From NCBI RefSeq assembly GCF_000380245.2, contig NZ_HG428741.1, positions 2,363,665 through 2,427,664 on the forward strand: a stretch of 64,000 nucleotides of DNA, given 5' to 3'. Shown here in pieces: positions 26,543-35,822 of this stretch. Below the pieces are notes generated by a model that saw only the letters and a list, made by a program, of their open reading frames with translations, was not told where the DNA came from and ran no database searches. The DNA is from Bacillus massiliigorillae (GTDB lineage Bacteria > Bacillota > Bacilli > Bacillales > DSM-1321). Within the stretch, counting starts at the first letter, position 1; the number at the start of each line of letters is the position of its first letter. The position numbers and the translations under genes were made by a program.

Positions 26543-26947
26543 TTAATGAAAAAAGCGAGACATGTCTCCTTGACGAAGATTAGAACGACTTCTTTGATTA
26601 TGAATTAATTCAGCTCTTAAAAGCTTTCTTAATTCTTCATCTGTAAGATCACGTTTTACTTTTTCTTGCTGATTAACAGTACTTACTTGTTTTTGTGCTT
26701 CTTCTTTTACTGAAAAAACTTTTTTAATCCCTGCAAGATTAACCCCTTGTTCTAGCATTTCTTTAATTTCTAACAATGTATCAATGTCATTTAAAGAAAA
26801 TAATCTTCTATTGCCTTCTGTTCTTGCAGGAGCAACTAATTGATGTTCTTCATAATATCGAATTTGACGCGCTGACAATTCTGTGAGTTGCATAACGATA
26901 CTGATAGGAAATAGTGGCATAGATCTTCGAATGTTTTTTTTATCCAA
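26543..26947 (-). CDS. glnR: Nitrogen-control repressor GlnR
   Basis: A 134-residue MerR-family repressor starting at TTG 26945-26947, with GGAGGG upstream. The N-terminal winged helix has SIVMQLTELSARQIRYYEEHQLVAPARTE. A short dimer helix follows, and a C-terminal tail (LLRAELIHNQRSRSNLRQGDMSRFFH) matches the GlnR region that senses glutamine-bound glutamine synthetase. It heads the glnRA operon, and two TGTNA-N7-TNACA-type sites lie upstream, in line with autoregulation. Confidence 0.96.
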   Translation of the reverse strand: MDKKNIRRSMPLFPISIVMQLTELSARQIRYYEEHQLVAPARTEGNRRLFSLNDIDTLLEIKEMLEQGVNLAGIKKVFSVKEEAQKQVSTVNQQEKVKRDLTDEELRKLLRAELIHNQRSRSNLRQGDMSRFFH

Positions 26948-26978
26948 CTTTTTCCCTCCTCACTTTATTGTTATTCCC

Positions 26979-27029
26979 ATCTTATTCTATGTCAGAAAAT
27001 TTGTCAATCAGATGTTAGAAAATCTCACA
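26979..27029 (-). promoter_or_regulatory. glnRA promoter with two GlnR boxes
   Basis: On the minus strand TTGACA (27002-27007) and TAAGAT (26979-26984) are 17 bp apart. TGTTAGAAAATCTCACA (27013-27029) is a perfect TGTNA-N7-TNACA site upstream of the -35. TGTCAGAAAATTTGTCA (26990-27006) is a looser site across the spacer and -35. Two spaced sites are also known for B. subtilis glnRA. Confidence 0.85.
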
Positions 27030-27170
27030 TCGAAATTTTCTGGTATTTCGAATGTTTTAAATACGTACTATTACAAAGTCAAAAATAACACCCTATAGAA
27101 TGTAACATAAATGATTGTTAATAGCACAATTAAACGTTATAATTTTCACAAAATTTTTACAATCAAAAAA

Positions 27171-27191
27171 AGATAGCCACGAGGGCTATCT
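27171..27191 (-). terminator. Terminator after ynbB
   Basis: AGATAGCC pairs with GGCTATCT around a 5-nt loop; TTTTTTTGATTG follows on the minus strand. Confidence 0.85.
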
Positions 27192-27194
27192 TCA

Positions 27195-28466
27195 TTACGC
27201 TAATGTAATATGTTTTTGTTCAAGCAATGAATTAAGGGCTGTTAGTACAGCTACCTTAACATGTGAATAAGTTAACCCACCTTGAACATATGCAATATAC
27301 GGTGCTCTAATTGGACCGTCAGCCGTTAATTCTATGCTTGCACCTTGAATGAATGTTCCCGCTGCCATAATAACATCATCTTCATAACCTGGCATATAAT
27401 TCGGATAAGGTGTTACATGTGAGTTAATTGGCGAAGCATATTGAATTGCCTGACAGAATGTAATCATTAAATCTGGATTATCGAATTGTACAGCTTGAAT
27501 CAAATCTGTACGCTTTTCATCCCACTTTGGAAATGTATTTAAGCCTATTTCTTCAAGAATAGCACTTGTAAACTGAGCACCTTTAATAGCTTGTCCAACT
27601 GTATGTGGTGCCATAAAGAACCCTTGGTACATTTCTTGAAGAGAATATAGTGATGCACCTGCCTCAGCTCCAATTCCAGGAGTTGTTAAGCGATACGAAA
27701 CTGTTTCAACATATTCTTTCTTCCCTACTATATAACCACCTGTTTTCGCTAAACCACCGCCTGGATTTTTAATTAAAGATCCAGCCATTAAATCCGCTCC
27801 AACATGACAAGGCTCTTGTAATTCAACAAATTCTCCGTAACAATTATCAACGAATACCACAACATCTGGTTTAATTTCTTTAACGAAAGCAATCATTTCA
27901 CGAATATCATCAATTGTAAAAGAAGGTCTAGAAGCATAGCCTTTCGAACGCTGAATCCCAATCATTTTTGTTTTAGACGAAATTGCATTTTTGACTGCAT
28001 CAAAGTCGACTTTACCTTCACTCGTTAAATCAATCGCACGATAATCAATATTATATTCCTTTAACGATCCGTTACCACTGCCTCTAATCCCAACAATTTC
28101 TTCGAGAGTATCATAAGGCTTACCAGTAATGTACACAAGCTCATCACCTGGTCGTAAAATACCGAATAAAGAAAGAGCAATAGCATGTGTACCTGAAATG
28201 ATTTGTGGTCGCACAAGACCCGCTTCTCCTCCTAGAACTTCTGCATAAACCTTTTCTAATGTGTCACGTCCCATATCATCATAACCGTATCCAGTCGTCG
28301 GATTGAAATGAGAATCACTCACTCTGTTATTTTGGAAACTTTTTAAAACCCGATATTGATTCTGATCAATATAATCATCGGCAATACGATGCATATCTGC
28401 GATTTTAGCTTCTACTTTCTCACTTAATGCTTTTAGTTGTTGTCCATATGTTAATTGCTGATACAT
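27195..28466 (-). CDS. ynbB: PLP-dependent Cys/Met-metabolism-type lyase, YnbB (aluminium-resistance family)
   Basis: A 423-residue fold-type I pyridoxal-phosphate enzyme, in older annotation called aluminium resistance protein or methionine gamma-lyase-like. Features are the N-terminal helix (EAKIADMHRIADDYIDQNQYRVLKSF), the PLP-ring region SGTHAIALSLFGIL, VVFVDNCYGEFVE with the cofactor Asp, and the Schiff-base Lys candidate in SLIKNPGGGLAKTGGY. Length is standard. It lies downstream of spoVK and upstream of glnRA, as in other Bacillus. The true substrate is not settled by sequence. Confidence 0.9.
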   Translation of the reverse strand: MYQQLTYGQQLKALSEKVEAKIADMHRIADDYIDQNQYRVLKSFQNNRVSDSHFNPTTGYGYDDMGRDTLEKVYAEVLGGEAGLVRPQIISGTHAIALSLFGILRPGDELVYITGKPYDTLEEIVGIRGSGNGSLKEYNIDYRAIDLTSEGKVDFDAVKNAISSKTKMIGIQRSKGYASRPSFTIDDIREMIAFVKEIKPDVVVFVDNCYGEFVELQEPCHVGADLMAGSLIKNPGGGLAKTGGYIVGKKEYVETVSYRLTTPGIGAEAGASLYSLQEMYQGFFMAPHTVGQAIKGAQFTSAILEEIGLNTFPKWDEKRTDLIQAVQFDNPDLMITFCQAIQYASPINSHVTPYPNYMPGYEDDVIMAAGTFIQGASIELTADGPIRAPYIAYVQGGLTYSHVKVAVLTALNSLLEQKHITLA

Positions 28467-28901
28467 TATGTTTCTCCTCTATATGTTATATTCTTTGATT
28501 TCCCCTATTTGATTGCTAAGTATAGACGTATAATCAAGATACGCATAGCATTCTTACTATTTAAGGAAAGTCTTACTTATTAAATATTGTTTCATTATTA
28601 ATGATACAAATATCACCGTCAGTAGTGCTCGTACATCATCTTAGTAAAGAAGCACTAACCTACTTCAACTCCGTAACTTGTAATACAAATTATAGATAAA
28701 TCACATCTTTCTTATTGTATACCGTAACGGAAGATAAATCATCTGCTTCTGAGAAAAATTAGCACATCTTTTACCATTCTACATACGAATGCAATATATC
28801 AGATACAAAGAATTAACTCAGCAAAAATCAGAGAAAAAAATTAAATCAGATACCTCTATTTTTAATGGTTATATGAATAAGAGAGACGATTTCCCCCTCT
28901 C
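28467..28901. other. Gap of about 430 bp between spoVK and ynbB
   Basis: No gene or clear structure is visible. A small CCCCTCTCTTATTC-rich end lies right at the spoVK stop. The ynbB promoter is probably here but could not be placed with confidence. Confidence 0.5.
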
Positions 28902-29846
28902 TTATTCATCAATTTGTAAGTCTTGACTGCGGATTGTTAGTAATTCATCTCTATCATACATATCATTCATTAATAACCTCATTGCTTGAGCTCGTATTGA
29001 TTTCTCGATGGCATTACGAATATATCTTCCATTTGAAAAACTAATTGGGCTCCACGTTGACTTAATATAAGTAAGATGATTTTGAAGTTTTTCTTCCGCA
29101 TCATTACTTAATAAATATTCTTTATCCTTTAGCATTAGTGCCGTAATGTCCATTAACTGAGGAACATCATAGTCCGGAAAATCAATAACGATTGGAAATC
29201 GAGAGTGCAAACCTGGATTTAACGCTAAAAACTGCTCCATTTCCTTTGAATAACCGGCAAGTATAAGAATAAATTCGTGTGATTTGTCCTCCATATGTTT
29301 CACTAACGTATCTATTGCTTCTTTTCCAAAATCCTTCTCTCCGCCTCTCCCTAACGAATACGCTTCATCTACGAACAATATTCCACCTAAGGCCTTCTTT
29401 ACTAAATCTCTTGTTTTTTGTGCTGTGTGTCCAATGTACTCTCCCACCAAATCCGCTCGCTCTGCTTCTATAAGATGCCCTTTCGATAGCACATTCATCT
29501 TCAGAAAAAGCTTGCCAATTAATCGGGCTACCGTGGTTTTTCCTGTGCCTGGATTTCCTTTAAACATCATATGCAACACTTGCCGCCCGGCTTTTAAGCC
29601 TTTTTCTTCTCGTTTTTTATTTACATAAATCCACGCGTAAATTTGCTTGATTGTTTTTTTCATTTCCTCCATTCCAACAAGTGCTGCTAGCTCCTCTTCT
29701 ATTTGTTTTAACGCTTGATGGTGCTGGGGAATTTCTCTGTCATATGTTTCTTTTATCGGTAAATCCTTTTTAAGTACTTTTCTTTTTTGGTTACTGATTA
29801 CAACATTTATCGTTCCATTATTTCGCTTTCTAGAAGACTCATCCAA
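28902..29846 (-). CDS. spoVK: Stage V sporulation protein K, AAA+ ATPase
   Basis: A 314-residue AAA+ protein of the CbxX/CfxQ type, needed for late spore maturation in B. subtilis. Walker A is GNPGTGKTTVAR (about 97-108), Walker B is ILFVDEAYSLGRGG (about 155-168), and the sensor and Arg-finger region includes ILAGYSKEM and LNPGLHSRFP. The short N-terminal part is basic. It is expected in the mother cell late in sporulation. The neighbours match the conserved hfq-spoVK order, although ymaA/nrd genes found between them in B. subtilis are absent. Confidence 0.93.
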   Translation of the reverse strand: MDESSRKRNNGTINVVISNQKRKVLKKDLPIKETYDREIPQHHQALKQIEEELAALVGMEEMKKTIKQIYAWIYVNKKREEKGLKAGRQVLHMMFKGNPGTGKTTVARLIGKLFLKMNVLSKGHLIEAERADLVGEYIGHTAQKTRDLVKKALGGILFVDEAYSLGRGGEKDFGKEAIDTLVKHMEDKSHEFILILAGYSKEMEQFLALNPGLHSRFPIVIDFPDYDVPQLMDITALMLKDKEYLLSNDAEEKLQNHLTYIKSTWSPISFSNGRYIRNAIEKSIRAQAMRLLMNDMYDRDELLTIRSQDLQIDE

Positions 29847-30368
29847 AAATACTCACCTCGCACACGATATGCTAAAAGGGTCTATCTTCACCTCAATGGC
29901 TTATTCCGAGAGGGTTACTATTTTGAAGTTAGACTCATTTTTATAAGTTATCGCATGAATGACAATAGCAGTCTATCCATGTTGAATTTTGTCATATTTT
30001 GCGCTTTCCTAAGAAATAATTTCTCTGTTTATCTATATTCATCATCCTACTTATACATGAACTTTTTTATCGACATGCTTAACTCACATAACTAAAAAGG
30101 AATGATTTTAGTCATTTTTGATTTATTTTTTATATCTAATTAAAAATTTGATTATTTAGAAGTATATGGGGCTTTATCATATTCAAAAGCGGAAAAGAAG
30201 ATTGTCCAATAAGCCCTATTAAATATATTTCATTATATATAGTGTTTTGCTTAAACTTTCAAATGAAACACGAGTCTACATCTCAAACAAAATGCCAAAT
30301 ATTCACCTTTTCAAGCAACTTACTAAATTACCTATTAACCGTAACGACGTACTAAACTTCTATAAAGC
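29847..30368. other. Gap of about 520 bp upstream of spoVK
   Basis: Short ORFs on the plus strand lack ribosome binding sites and read as low-complexity sequence. I see no gene. The sporulation promoter of spoVK should be in the first 150 bases but I could not fix it. Confidence 0.5.
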
Positions 30369-30421
30369 GGAAAGAGGCGTCCTGAAAGTGATTTTTAATC
30401 ACTTTCAGGACGCCTCTTTCC
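30369..30421. terminator. Very long hairpin terminator after hfq
   Basis: A perfect 25-bp inverted repeat (30369-30393 with 30397-30421, 3-nt loop) begins GGAAAGAGGCGTCC and contains AAAGTGATT. It lies 21 bases past the hfq stop. Two related hairpins follow alkD and ymdB. Confidence 0.85.
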
Positions 30422-30441
30422 AGAACATTTCTATCGAATTA

Positions 30442-30675
30442 TTACTCTTTACTTTCAAAATTTATTTGCACATTTCTTTGTGGTGAAAACGTTGAAATAG
30501 CGTGCTTAAATACTAATTGTTGTTTCCCTTCACTTTCAAATAATACGGTAAAGTTGTCAAAACCTTTGACTTGTCCTCTTATTTGGAAACCATTTAAAAG
30601 GAATACCGTAACATAAGTTCCTTCTTTTCTCAATTGATTTAAAAATTGATCTTGAATATTTACGGATGTTTTCAT
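30442..30675 (-). CDS. hfq: RNA chaperone Hfq
   Basis: A 77-residue Sm-like hexamer-forming RNA chaperone. Sm1 is present in YVTVFLLNGFQIRGQVKGFDNFTVLF and Sm2 in FKHAISTFSP. The start QDQFLNQLRKEGT carries the Gln and Phe positions that bind uridine-rich RNA. The ATG follows GGAGGA. It lies 35 bp downstream of miaA, the classical pair. Confidence 0.97.
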   Translation of the reverse strand: MKTSVNIQDQFLNQLRKEGTYVTVFLLNGFQIRGQVKGFDNFTVLFESEGKQQLVFKHAISTFSPQRNVQINFESKE

Positions 30676-30710
30676 TACAGTTGATCCTCCTCATTTAACA
30701 CTATTGTTTA

Positions 30711-31658
30711 CTATTCGCTTTTCAAAGCCAACTTTCCTTCTATAAATTCAGATATTTCACCAAACTTTTTTACATAATTGTGACCATCCATTTCAAACCA
30801 TGTCACATTCATTTTATTTCTAAACCACGTTAGTTGTCTTTTAGCGTAACGTCTTGAATTTTGTTTCAAATTCTCTATAGCCATATTTAATGATACGCTT
30901 CCATCGAAATAGTCGTAAAGCTCTTTATATCCAATCGCTTGAATCGATTGACAATCTCTCAAACCTTGATCATAGAAGAATTTCACCTCATCTAGTAAAC
31001 CTTCCTCCATCATAATATCTACTCGATGATTAATTCTTTCATAAAGCTTATCCCGTTCCATCGTTAACCCAATGAGTGCAACTTCATAAATATATTCTTT
31101 GTCTTGCTTCTGTATTTGTTCACTCATCTTCTGTCCTGTACAATGAAAAATTTCCAATGCACGAATAACTCGACGAACATTATTTGGATGAATAGCTTTC
31201 GCACTTTCTTCATCTACTTCACGTAAACGTTCATGAACAACCTCGACACCTTGCTCTTTTGCTAATAACTCTAATTCATTTCGATAACCTAAATCATTAA
31301 TAGCCTCAGAGAAAGTGTAGTTTTGTAATACCGCTTCTATGTACAATCCTGTGCCACCTACAATAATCGGTAGCTTTCCTCTTGCTGTTATATCGTTAAT
31401 ACAATTTGTCACAATTTCTTGAAACTGCGCAACATTGAATGCTTCGTTCGGATCTTTAATATCTATTAAATGATGTGGAATGCCATCCATCTCATCCTTC
31501 TTGATTTTCGCTGTACCAATATCCATACCGCGATATATTTGCATGGAGTCACCACTAATTACTTCACCATTATATTTCTTGGCTAGTTCAATGCTTAGTT
31601 TTGTTTTACCTACTGCTGTCGGCCCCATAATACATATTACTTTTTGTTTACGAATCAC
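30711..31658 (-). CDS. miaA: tRNA dimethylallyltransferase MiaA
   Basis: A 315-residue enzyme that adds a dimethylallyl group to N6 of A37 in tRNAs reading UNN codons. Motifs are the P-loop GPTAVGKTKLS (residues 12-22), SGDSMQIYRGMDIGTAK with the catalytic Asp, GIPHHLID, GGTGLYIEAVL and RRYAKRQLTWFR in the C-terminal tRNA-binding part. The product is the substrate of MiaB, whose gene lies further along the window. It precedes hfq on the same strand. Confidence 0.97.
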   Translation of the reverse strand: MIRKQKVICIMGPTAVGKTKLSIELAKKYNGEVISGDSMQIYRGMDIGTAKIKKDEMDGIPHHLIDIKDPNEAFNVAQFQEIVTNCINDITARGKLPIIVGGTGLYIEAVLQNYTFSEAINDLGYRNELELLAKEQGVEVVHERLREVDEESAKAIHPNNVRRVIRALEIFHCTGQKMSEQIQKQDKEYIYEVALIGLTMERDKLYERINHRVDIMMEEGLLDEVKFFYDQGLRDCQSIQAIGYKELYDYFDGSVSLNMAIENLKQNSRRYAKRQLTWFRNKMNVTWFEMDGHNYVKKFGEISEFIEGKLALKSE

Positions 31659-31874
31659 TATATTTTCAACTACCTTATATCTATTTCCTTTATAGTATCA
31701 TAATTTCTTAAAAAGCAGACATTCATCTCGATATTATTTATTCGCTAAACAAAGACATTCACCGATTAAGTTATTCCCATATTCCCGACATTTAAAACAC
31801 AAAGTAATGATTATATTATTTAAGTTTTTAAGCATACTAACTATCATAATTCATTACAAAGTAGGTGCAATCAG
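31659..31874. other. Divergent intergenic region of miaA and the germination operon
   Basis: A CATACTA (31833-31839) could be the -10 of a sigma-G-type promoter for the germination operon, but no good -35 could be seen. The miaA promoter was not resolved. Confidence 0.3.
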
Positions 31875-33419
31875 TTGGCTTTTTCATTTTTTCGAAAAAA
31901 AAAGATGGATAAAAACAAACAAAAACAACAACCACAACCTCAAACAACGCAAGAAATAAAAGAAATAAATCTAAATTTAACGAACAACCCTAATGAAAAT
32001 ATCGAGATTATTAAACAAACTTTAGGCAATAGCTCAGACATTACTACAAAACCTATGAAACTTCAGGGAGTAAATGCCCAATTGCTCTTCTTCGGAACTT
32101 TATCAGATCGGATGGATATTCAAAGAACAATAGATGACTTAATGGACAGTAGTTTTTCATTAGAAGAGTCTTTAAATTTCTCTTTAAAAAAATACGAGGA
32201 GAAAGATGCTTCTTTTAATATTCTGAATGATTTATTAGCTGGATATGCTTTCATCTTTTTAGAAGGGCAGCAGTTACCATATAGCTTCATGGCTCGAAAA
32301 CATGACGGACGCGGAGTGGAACCACCACCTAATGAAAGTGTGGTCCGAGGCTCACACGAAGGATTTGTTGAATCATTAGAAACAAATACATTTCTATTAA
32401 GAAAAAATCTTGTTACACCTAATTTAGTTGTTAAAAACTATCAAATAGGTAAGGAAGCTCCTCGTCCAATTGGTATGGCTTATATTAGTACCATAGCGGA
32501 TAAAAAATTAGTTCAAGATATTGAAAACAGACTAAATAGTATCGAGATTGATACTTTATTTAGTTCTGCATATGTAGAGGCTTTCATTGAGGATTATACA
32601 GTTACACCCTTTCCTCAAACATTAAAAACAGAACGAGTAGATCGTGCCGTTGCGAATTTAATGGAAGGAAGAATCGCTCTATTTTGTGAAGGTTCTTCTG
32701 CAGCAGTTATTTTGCCTGTTTCATTTTTCGCATTTTTTCAATCGCCAGATGATTATAACACTCGCTTTACAGTTGGATCTTTTTATCGACTAATTCGTTA
32801 TATGGCGTTTTTTCTTGCGATTATCATGCCTGCTTTTTATATTTCCATTGTTGGTTTTCACTCAGAGGTACTTCCATCTTATTTACTTTTTTTAGCAAAG
32901 CAATCTGTTGAAGGTATTCCATATCGTCCTTTAATTGAAGCAAGTATCGTTGAAATAATGATTGAATTAATACGCGAAGCGAGCTTACGCCTCCCAACAA
33001 AAATCGGACCCACCATTGGCATCGTTGGAGGGCTCGTTATTGGTGATGCCATTGTAAAAGCTGGATTAGTTTCTAACTTAATGGTGGTAGTCGTTGCATT
33101 AACAGCTATCTCTGCATACCTCTTCCCTACTGAAGAAATGAGTCTTACCGTTCGCATTTTGCGTTTTCCTTTTATGATTGCAGCTTCATTTTTAGGCATT
33201 TACGGTATTTTAATTGCTTCCCTTATCTTAGTAGGGCATTTATGTAAGTTACAACCATTCGGTGTTCCGTACTTATCACCAATTGCTCCATTTATCGGTA
33301 ATGATATAAAAGACACATTTATAAGAGCACCAATTCTTATGATGAATAGAAGACCAAAAGGAAGCCGTAATATTAATACAATACGCGAAAGATTTTCAAG
33401 GTGGTGGAAAAAACCGTGA
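31875..33419 (+). CDS. Spore germinant receptor subunit A (GerA family)
   Basis: A 514-residue protein starting at TTG 31875, after GTAGGTG. The N-terminal 45 residues are a basic, Gln-rich cytoplasmic lead. Two soluble sub-domains follow (about 50-280), including SAAVILPVSFFAFFQSPDDY before the first membrane segment. About five membrane segments then run from 300 to 450, with the family motif EIMIELIREASLRLPTKIGPTIGIVGGLVIGDA. The C-terminus is basic (NRRPKGSRN...). This is the A subunit of a nutrient receptor in the spore inner membrane. It is the first gene of a three-gene operon. Which ger locus of this group it represents is not decided here. Confidence 0.95.
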   Translation: MAFSFFRKKKMDKNKQKQQPQPQTTQEIKEINLNLTNNPNENIEIIKQTLGNSSDITTKPMKLQGVNAQLLFFGTLSDRMDIQRTIDDLMDSSFSLEESLNFSLKKYEEKDASFNILNDLLAGYAFIFLEGQQLPYSFMARKHDGRGVEPPPNESVVRGSHEGFVESLETNTFLLRKNLVTPNLVVKNYQIGKEAPRPIGMAYISTIADKKLVQDIENRLNSIEIDTLFSSAYVEAFIEDYTVTPFPQTLKTERVDRAVANLMEGRIALFCEGSSAAVILPVSFFAFFQSPDDYNTRFTVGSFYRLIRYMAFFLAIIMPAFYISIVGFHSEVLPSYLLFLAKQSVEGIPYRPLIEASIVEIMIELIREASLRLPTKIGPTIGIVGGLVIGDAIVKAGLVSNLMVVVVALTAISAYLFPTEEMSLTVRILRFPFMIAASFLGIYGILIASLILVGHLCKLQPFGVPYLSPIAPFIGNDIKDTFIRAPILMMNRRPKGSRNINTIRERFSRWWKKP

Positions 33420-34531
33420 ATACTCAAACAAATAATCAAATGTCAAAGCTACAAATGTGTTGTTTTCTTTTACACGCACAAATCGGAATCGCCTTTTTAT
33501 TAATACCTCATGTATTAGGTGAGGAAGCTGGTCATGATGGCTGGATTTCAGTTATACTAGCAGGTGTCTTTATCCAATTGCTCGGTTTTCTTTACTACTA
33601 CATTGTTAAAAACTATCCTAATAAAACCTTTTACGACATTACAGTTATCGTATTTGGAAAAACATTAGGAAAATTGATTAATTTATTTTTAATTATTTAC
33701 TATTTTCTATATTTAGTTATAGTCGCTGCAAAATGTGCTTCTATCCTAAATTTATGGATTTATTACCGAACGCCTACATGGGTGATTATGGGGTTATTCA
33801 TATTTATTGGTTATTTCATTGTTTCTTCAGAGCTAAAAGTAATCGGTAGATTTTTGGTTATTTCATCTGTTTTTATTTTTACAATCGTTTTTTTTCTTTC
33901 ATGGGCCATTAAGGATTTAAACTACTTATACATTTTACCTGTTGGAGAAGCAGGGATTGTAAACATATTAAAGGGTACATATAACGGAACCATCGCCTTC
34001 GCAGGATTTGAGACCTTTTTATTTGTCCATTCCTTTAGCGCTTTTTCCGAAAAAACGAAGCTATCGATTTTTAGTATAGCCATCTGGATCGTCTCTTCGC
34101 TCTACTTAGTCGCAACCCTAATATGTTTTATGTATTTTCCTAATGCCGCTCGAAATGTAGAAAATGCTGTTGTTTATTTATTAGTTCCAATGCAATTTAC
34201 AATTGTTGAACGAGTGGAAGTGTTTTTCTTAGCAGGATGGACTGTTATTATGGCAACATCATTTATTTGCTTTTTGTATGTTTGCTCATTGGGCGTCTCG
34301 AAATGGAAGAAATCGAAAAGTCATATACGATTTGTCATGCCAGTTTCCATAGGTGTCTTCATTCTTTCAATAATATCTCAATTGTTCGTAAGTCAAGATT
34401 TTTGGAGAATCGTAACCAAAACTCAAGATTATTGTACATATACCATCATATTATTAATTCCACTGATCGTCGGTTGTACAATCTTTTTTCAAAATAAAAG
34501 AAATAAAGGCGTGACAACAAATGAAATCTAA
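33416..34531 (+). CDS. Germinant receptor subunit B (GerB family, APC-type)
   Basis: A 371-residue integral membrane protein with about ten segments and the fold of amino-acid permeases, thought to bind the nutrient. The start is probably the GTG at 33416, which overlaps the stop of the A gene (GTGA), with AGGTGGTGG upstream; a GTG at 33401 is possible. Family features are QMCCFLLHAQIGIAFLLIPHVLGEEAGHDGWISV and NGTIAFAGFETFLFVHSF. Its end overlaps the start of the C gene by 11 bases, so the three genes are translationally coupled. Confidence 0.93.
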   Translation: MNTQTNNQMSKLQMCCFLLHAQIGIAFLLIPHVLGEEAGHDGWISVILAGVFIQLLGFLYYYIVKNYPNKTFYDITVIVFGKTLGKLINLFLIIYYFLYLVIVAAKCASILNLWIYYRTPTWVIMGLFIFIGYFIVSSELKVIGRFLVISSVFIFTIVFFLSWAIKDLNYLYILPVGEAGIVNILKGTYNGTIAFAGFETFLFVHSFSAFSEKTKLSIFSIAIWIVSSLYLVATLICFMYFPNAARNVENAVVYLLVPMQFTIVERVEVFFLAGWTVIMATSFICFLYVCSLGVSKWKKSKSHIRFVMPVSIGVFILSIISQLFVSQDFWRIVTKTQDYCTYTIILLIPLIVGCTIFFQNKRNKGVTTNEI

Positions 34532-35633
34532 GTTGTATATTGTTGTAGTTACTTTTATTTGTTTCATTTTTCTAACAGGTTGCTGGGATGAAAAATTATT
34601 AAAAGATACAAGATTTATTCTCTCTATCGGCTTAGATAAAGACAAAAAAGGAAAAATTGAAGGAACCTATACAACACCAAACTCAAATAATTTCCCACAA
34701 TCTACAATCGTTACAACAGTAGAAGGAACAGACATACGAAGTTTAACGCAAAATGTGAATAATAAAGTAGCTGAAACTCTCGATTCAACAAAACTAAAGA
34801 TGATCTTTTTCGAAGATAAATTAGCGCAAAAAGACGGTATTTATCCATTCCTTGATATCGCTTTACGTGACCCAAATAATCCGATGAATTCATTTATTGT
34901 TGTAACAAAAGGAAAAGCAAAAAGTTACTTTACAGACCCTATCCCAAATGAGGGTCTACCTTCACAATATTACGAGGACTTATTTAGATCAGCAATTAAA
35001 AGGAATATTATCCCTGAAGTTTATTTACTTCAAGCTTCACGAATATTTAAAAATAAAGGAAAAGACATTGTCGTTCCTTATGTAAGTAAATCTTCCGATA
35101 AAACACCTAAAATTGCTGGGGTCGCACTTTTCAATGAAGGCAAATTTACTGGGGAAACTCTTTCTGTCCATGAAAGCATCCTTTTCAATATCATGAATGA
35201 AGAAACAAATGTAGTACATCCAGAATTTATTGAAAAAATTTTTAATGATAATCAACCTACTATTGAGGATTATATTACAATCAACTTTACAAAAGTAAAG
35301 CATAAAATAAAAACGTCTATTGTGAACGGAAAAATAACAGCCAAATTAACAATGGATGTACGTGTTGAAATTGTTGAGTCTCCTAAAGTAAAAGTAAAAA
35401 GTAATGTTCATAAAATCCAAAGCTTACTAGAGGAAAAACTAACTAAGCAAGGGAATGCAGTAATTAAAAAATTACAAAAAGCCAATTGTGATGGATTAGC
35501 ATTTGGTCGTCAATTTATGGCCTTCCATAGTAGAGAATTCAAAAAAATAGATTGGGAAAAAGAAGGCTACAAAAATGGTGATATTAGTGTTGATTTCAAT
35601 GTAAAGGTTACTCAACACGGCTTAATTTATTAA
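34521..35633 (+). CDS. Germinant receptor subunit C, lipoprotein (GerC family)
   Basis: A 370-residue lipoprotein. The signal peptide KSKLYIVVVTFICFIFLTGCWDEK has the lipobox LTGC, so the mature protein starts at Cys22. The GerC opening WDEKLLKDTRFILSIGLDKD is present, and the C-terminal domain ends in a beta-helix mix (VDFNVKVTQHGLIY). It is the last gene of the operon and would sit on the outer face of the spore inner membrane. A bidirectional terminator follows after a short relic. Confidence 0.93.
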   Translation: MKSKLYIVVVTFICFIFLTGCWDEKLLKDTRFILSIGLDKDKKGKIEGTYTTPNSNNFPQSTIVTTVEGTDIRSLTQNVNNKVAETLDSTKLKMIFFEDKLAQKDGIYPFLDIALRDPNNPMNSFIVVTKGKAKSYFTDPIPNEGLPSQYYEDLFRSAIKRNIIPEVYLLQASRIFKNKGKDIVVPYVSKSSDKTPKIAGVALFNEGKFTGETLSVHESILFNIMNEETNVVHPEFIEKIFNDNQPTIEDYITINFTKVKHKIKTSIVNGKITAKLTMDVRVEIVESPKVKVKSNVHKIQSLLEEKLTKQGNAVIKKLQKANCDGLAFGRQFMAFHSREFKKIDWEKEGYKNGDISVDFNVKVTQHGLIY

Positions 35634-35769
35634 GTTCATAAAGAGAAAAGATTTATTAACTTCAACGACAAAACTGGCTGTGCTTACTTTTCTGATCAAA
35701 CAACCGAACCTAGTTCCACATTTATCGTAGATAGCAAACAAATTGCAGCTATATCATTTGAAGCCGATT
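35634..35769 (+). pseudogene. Coding relic in the same frame as gerC
   Basis: Directly after the gerC stop the same frame stays open and reads KRFINFNDKTGCAYFSDQ, then TFIVDSKQIAAISFEAD and TGA at 35769-35771. The pattern looks like protein but there is no start codon. It could be the end of another lost gene fused after a new stop. Family unknown. Confidence 0.35.
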
Positions 35770-35779
35770 GACAATCCAA

Positions 35780-35812
35780 AAAACAGGATGGTAAATTACA
35801 CCATCCTGTTTT
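35780..35812. terminator. Bidirectional terminator between the ger operon and mutL
   Basis: AAAACAGGATGG pairs with CCATCCTGTTTT around a 9-nt loop, with T-runs on both strands; it serves both converging units. Confidence 0.9.
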
Positions 35813-35822
35813 TTATTCAAAA

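Noticed and set aside
29284..29628. Plus-strand ORF of 114 codons inside spoVK
   Set aside because: Antisense shadow of the AAA+ domain, without start signals.
30247..30486. Plus-strand ORF of 79 codons next to hfq
   Set aside because: More than half of it lies in the perfect hairpin and the antisense of hfq.
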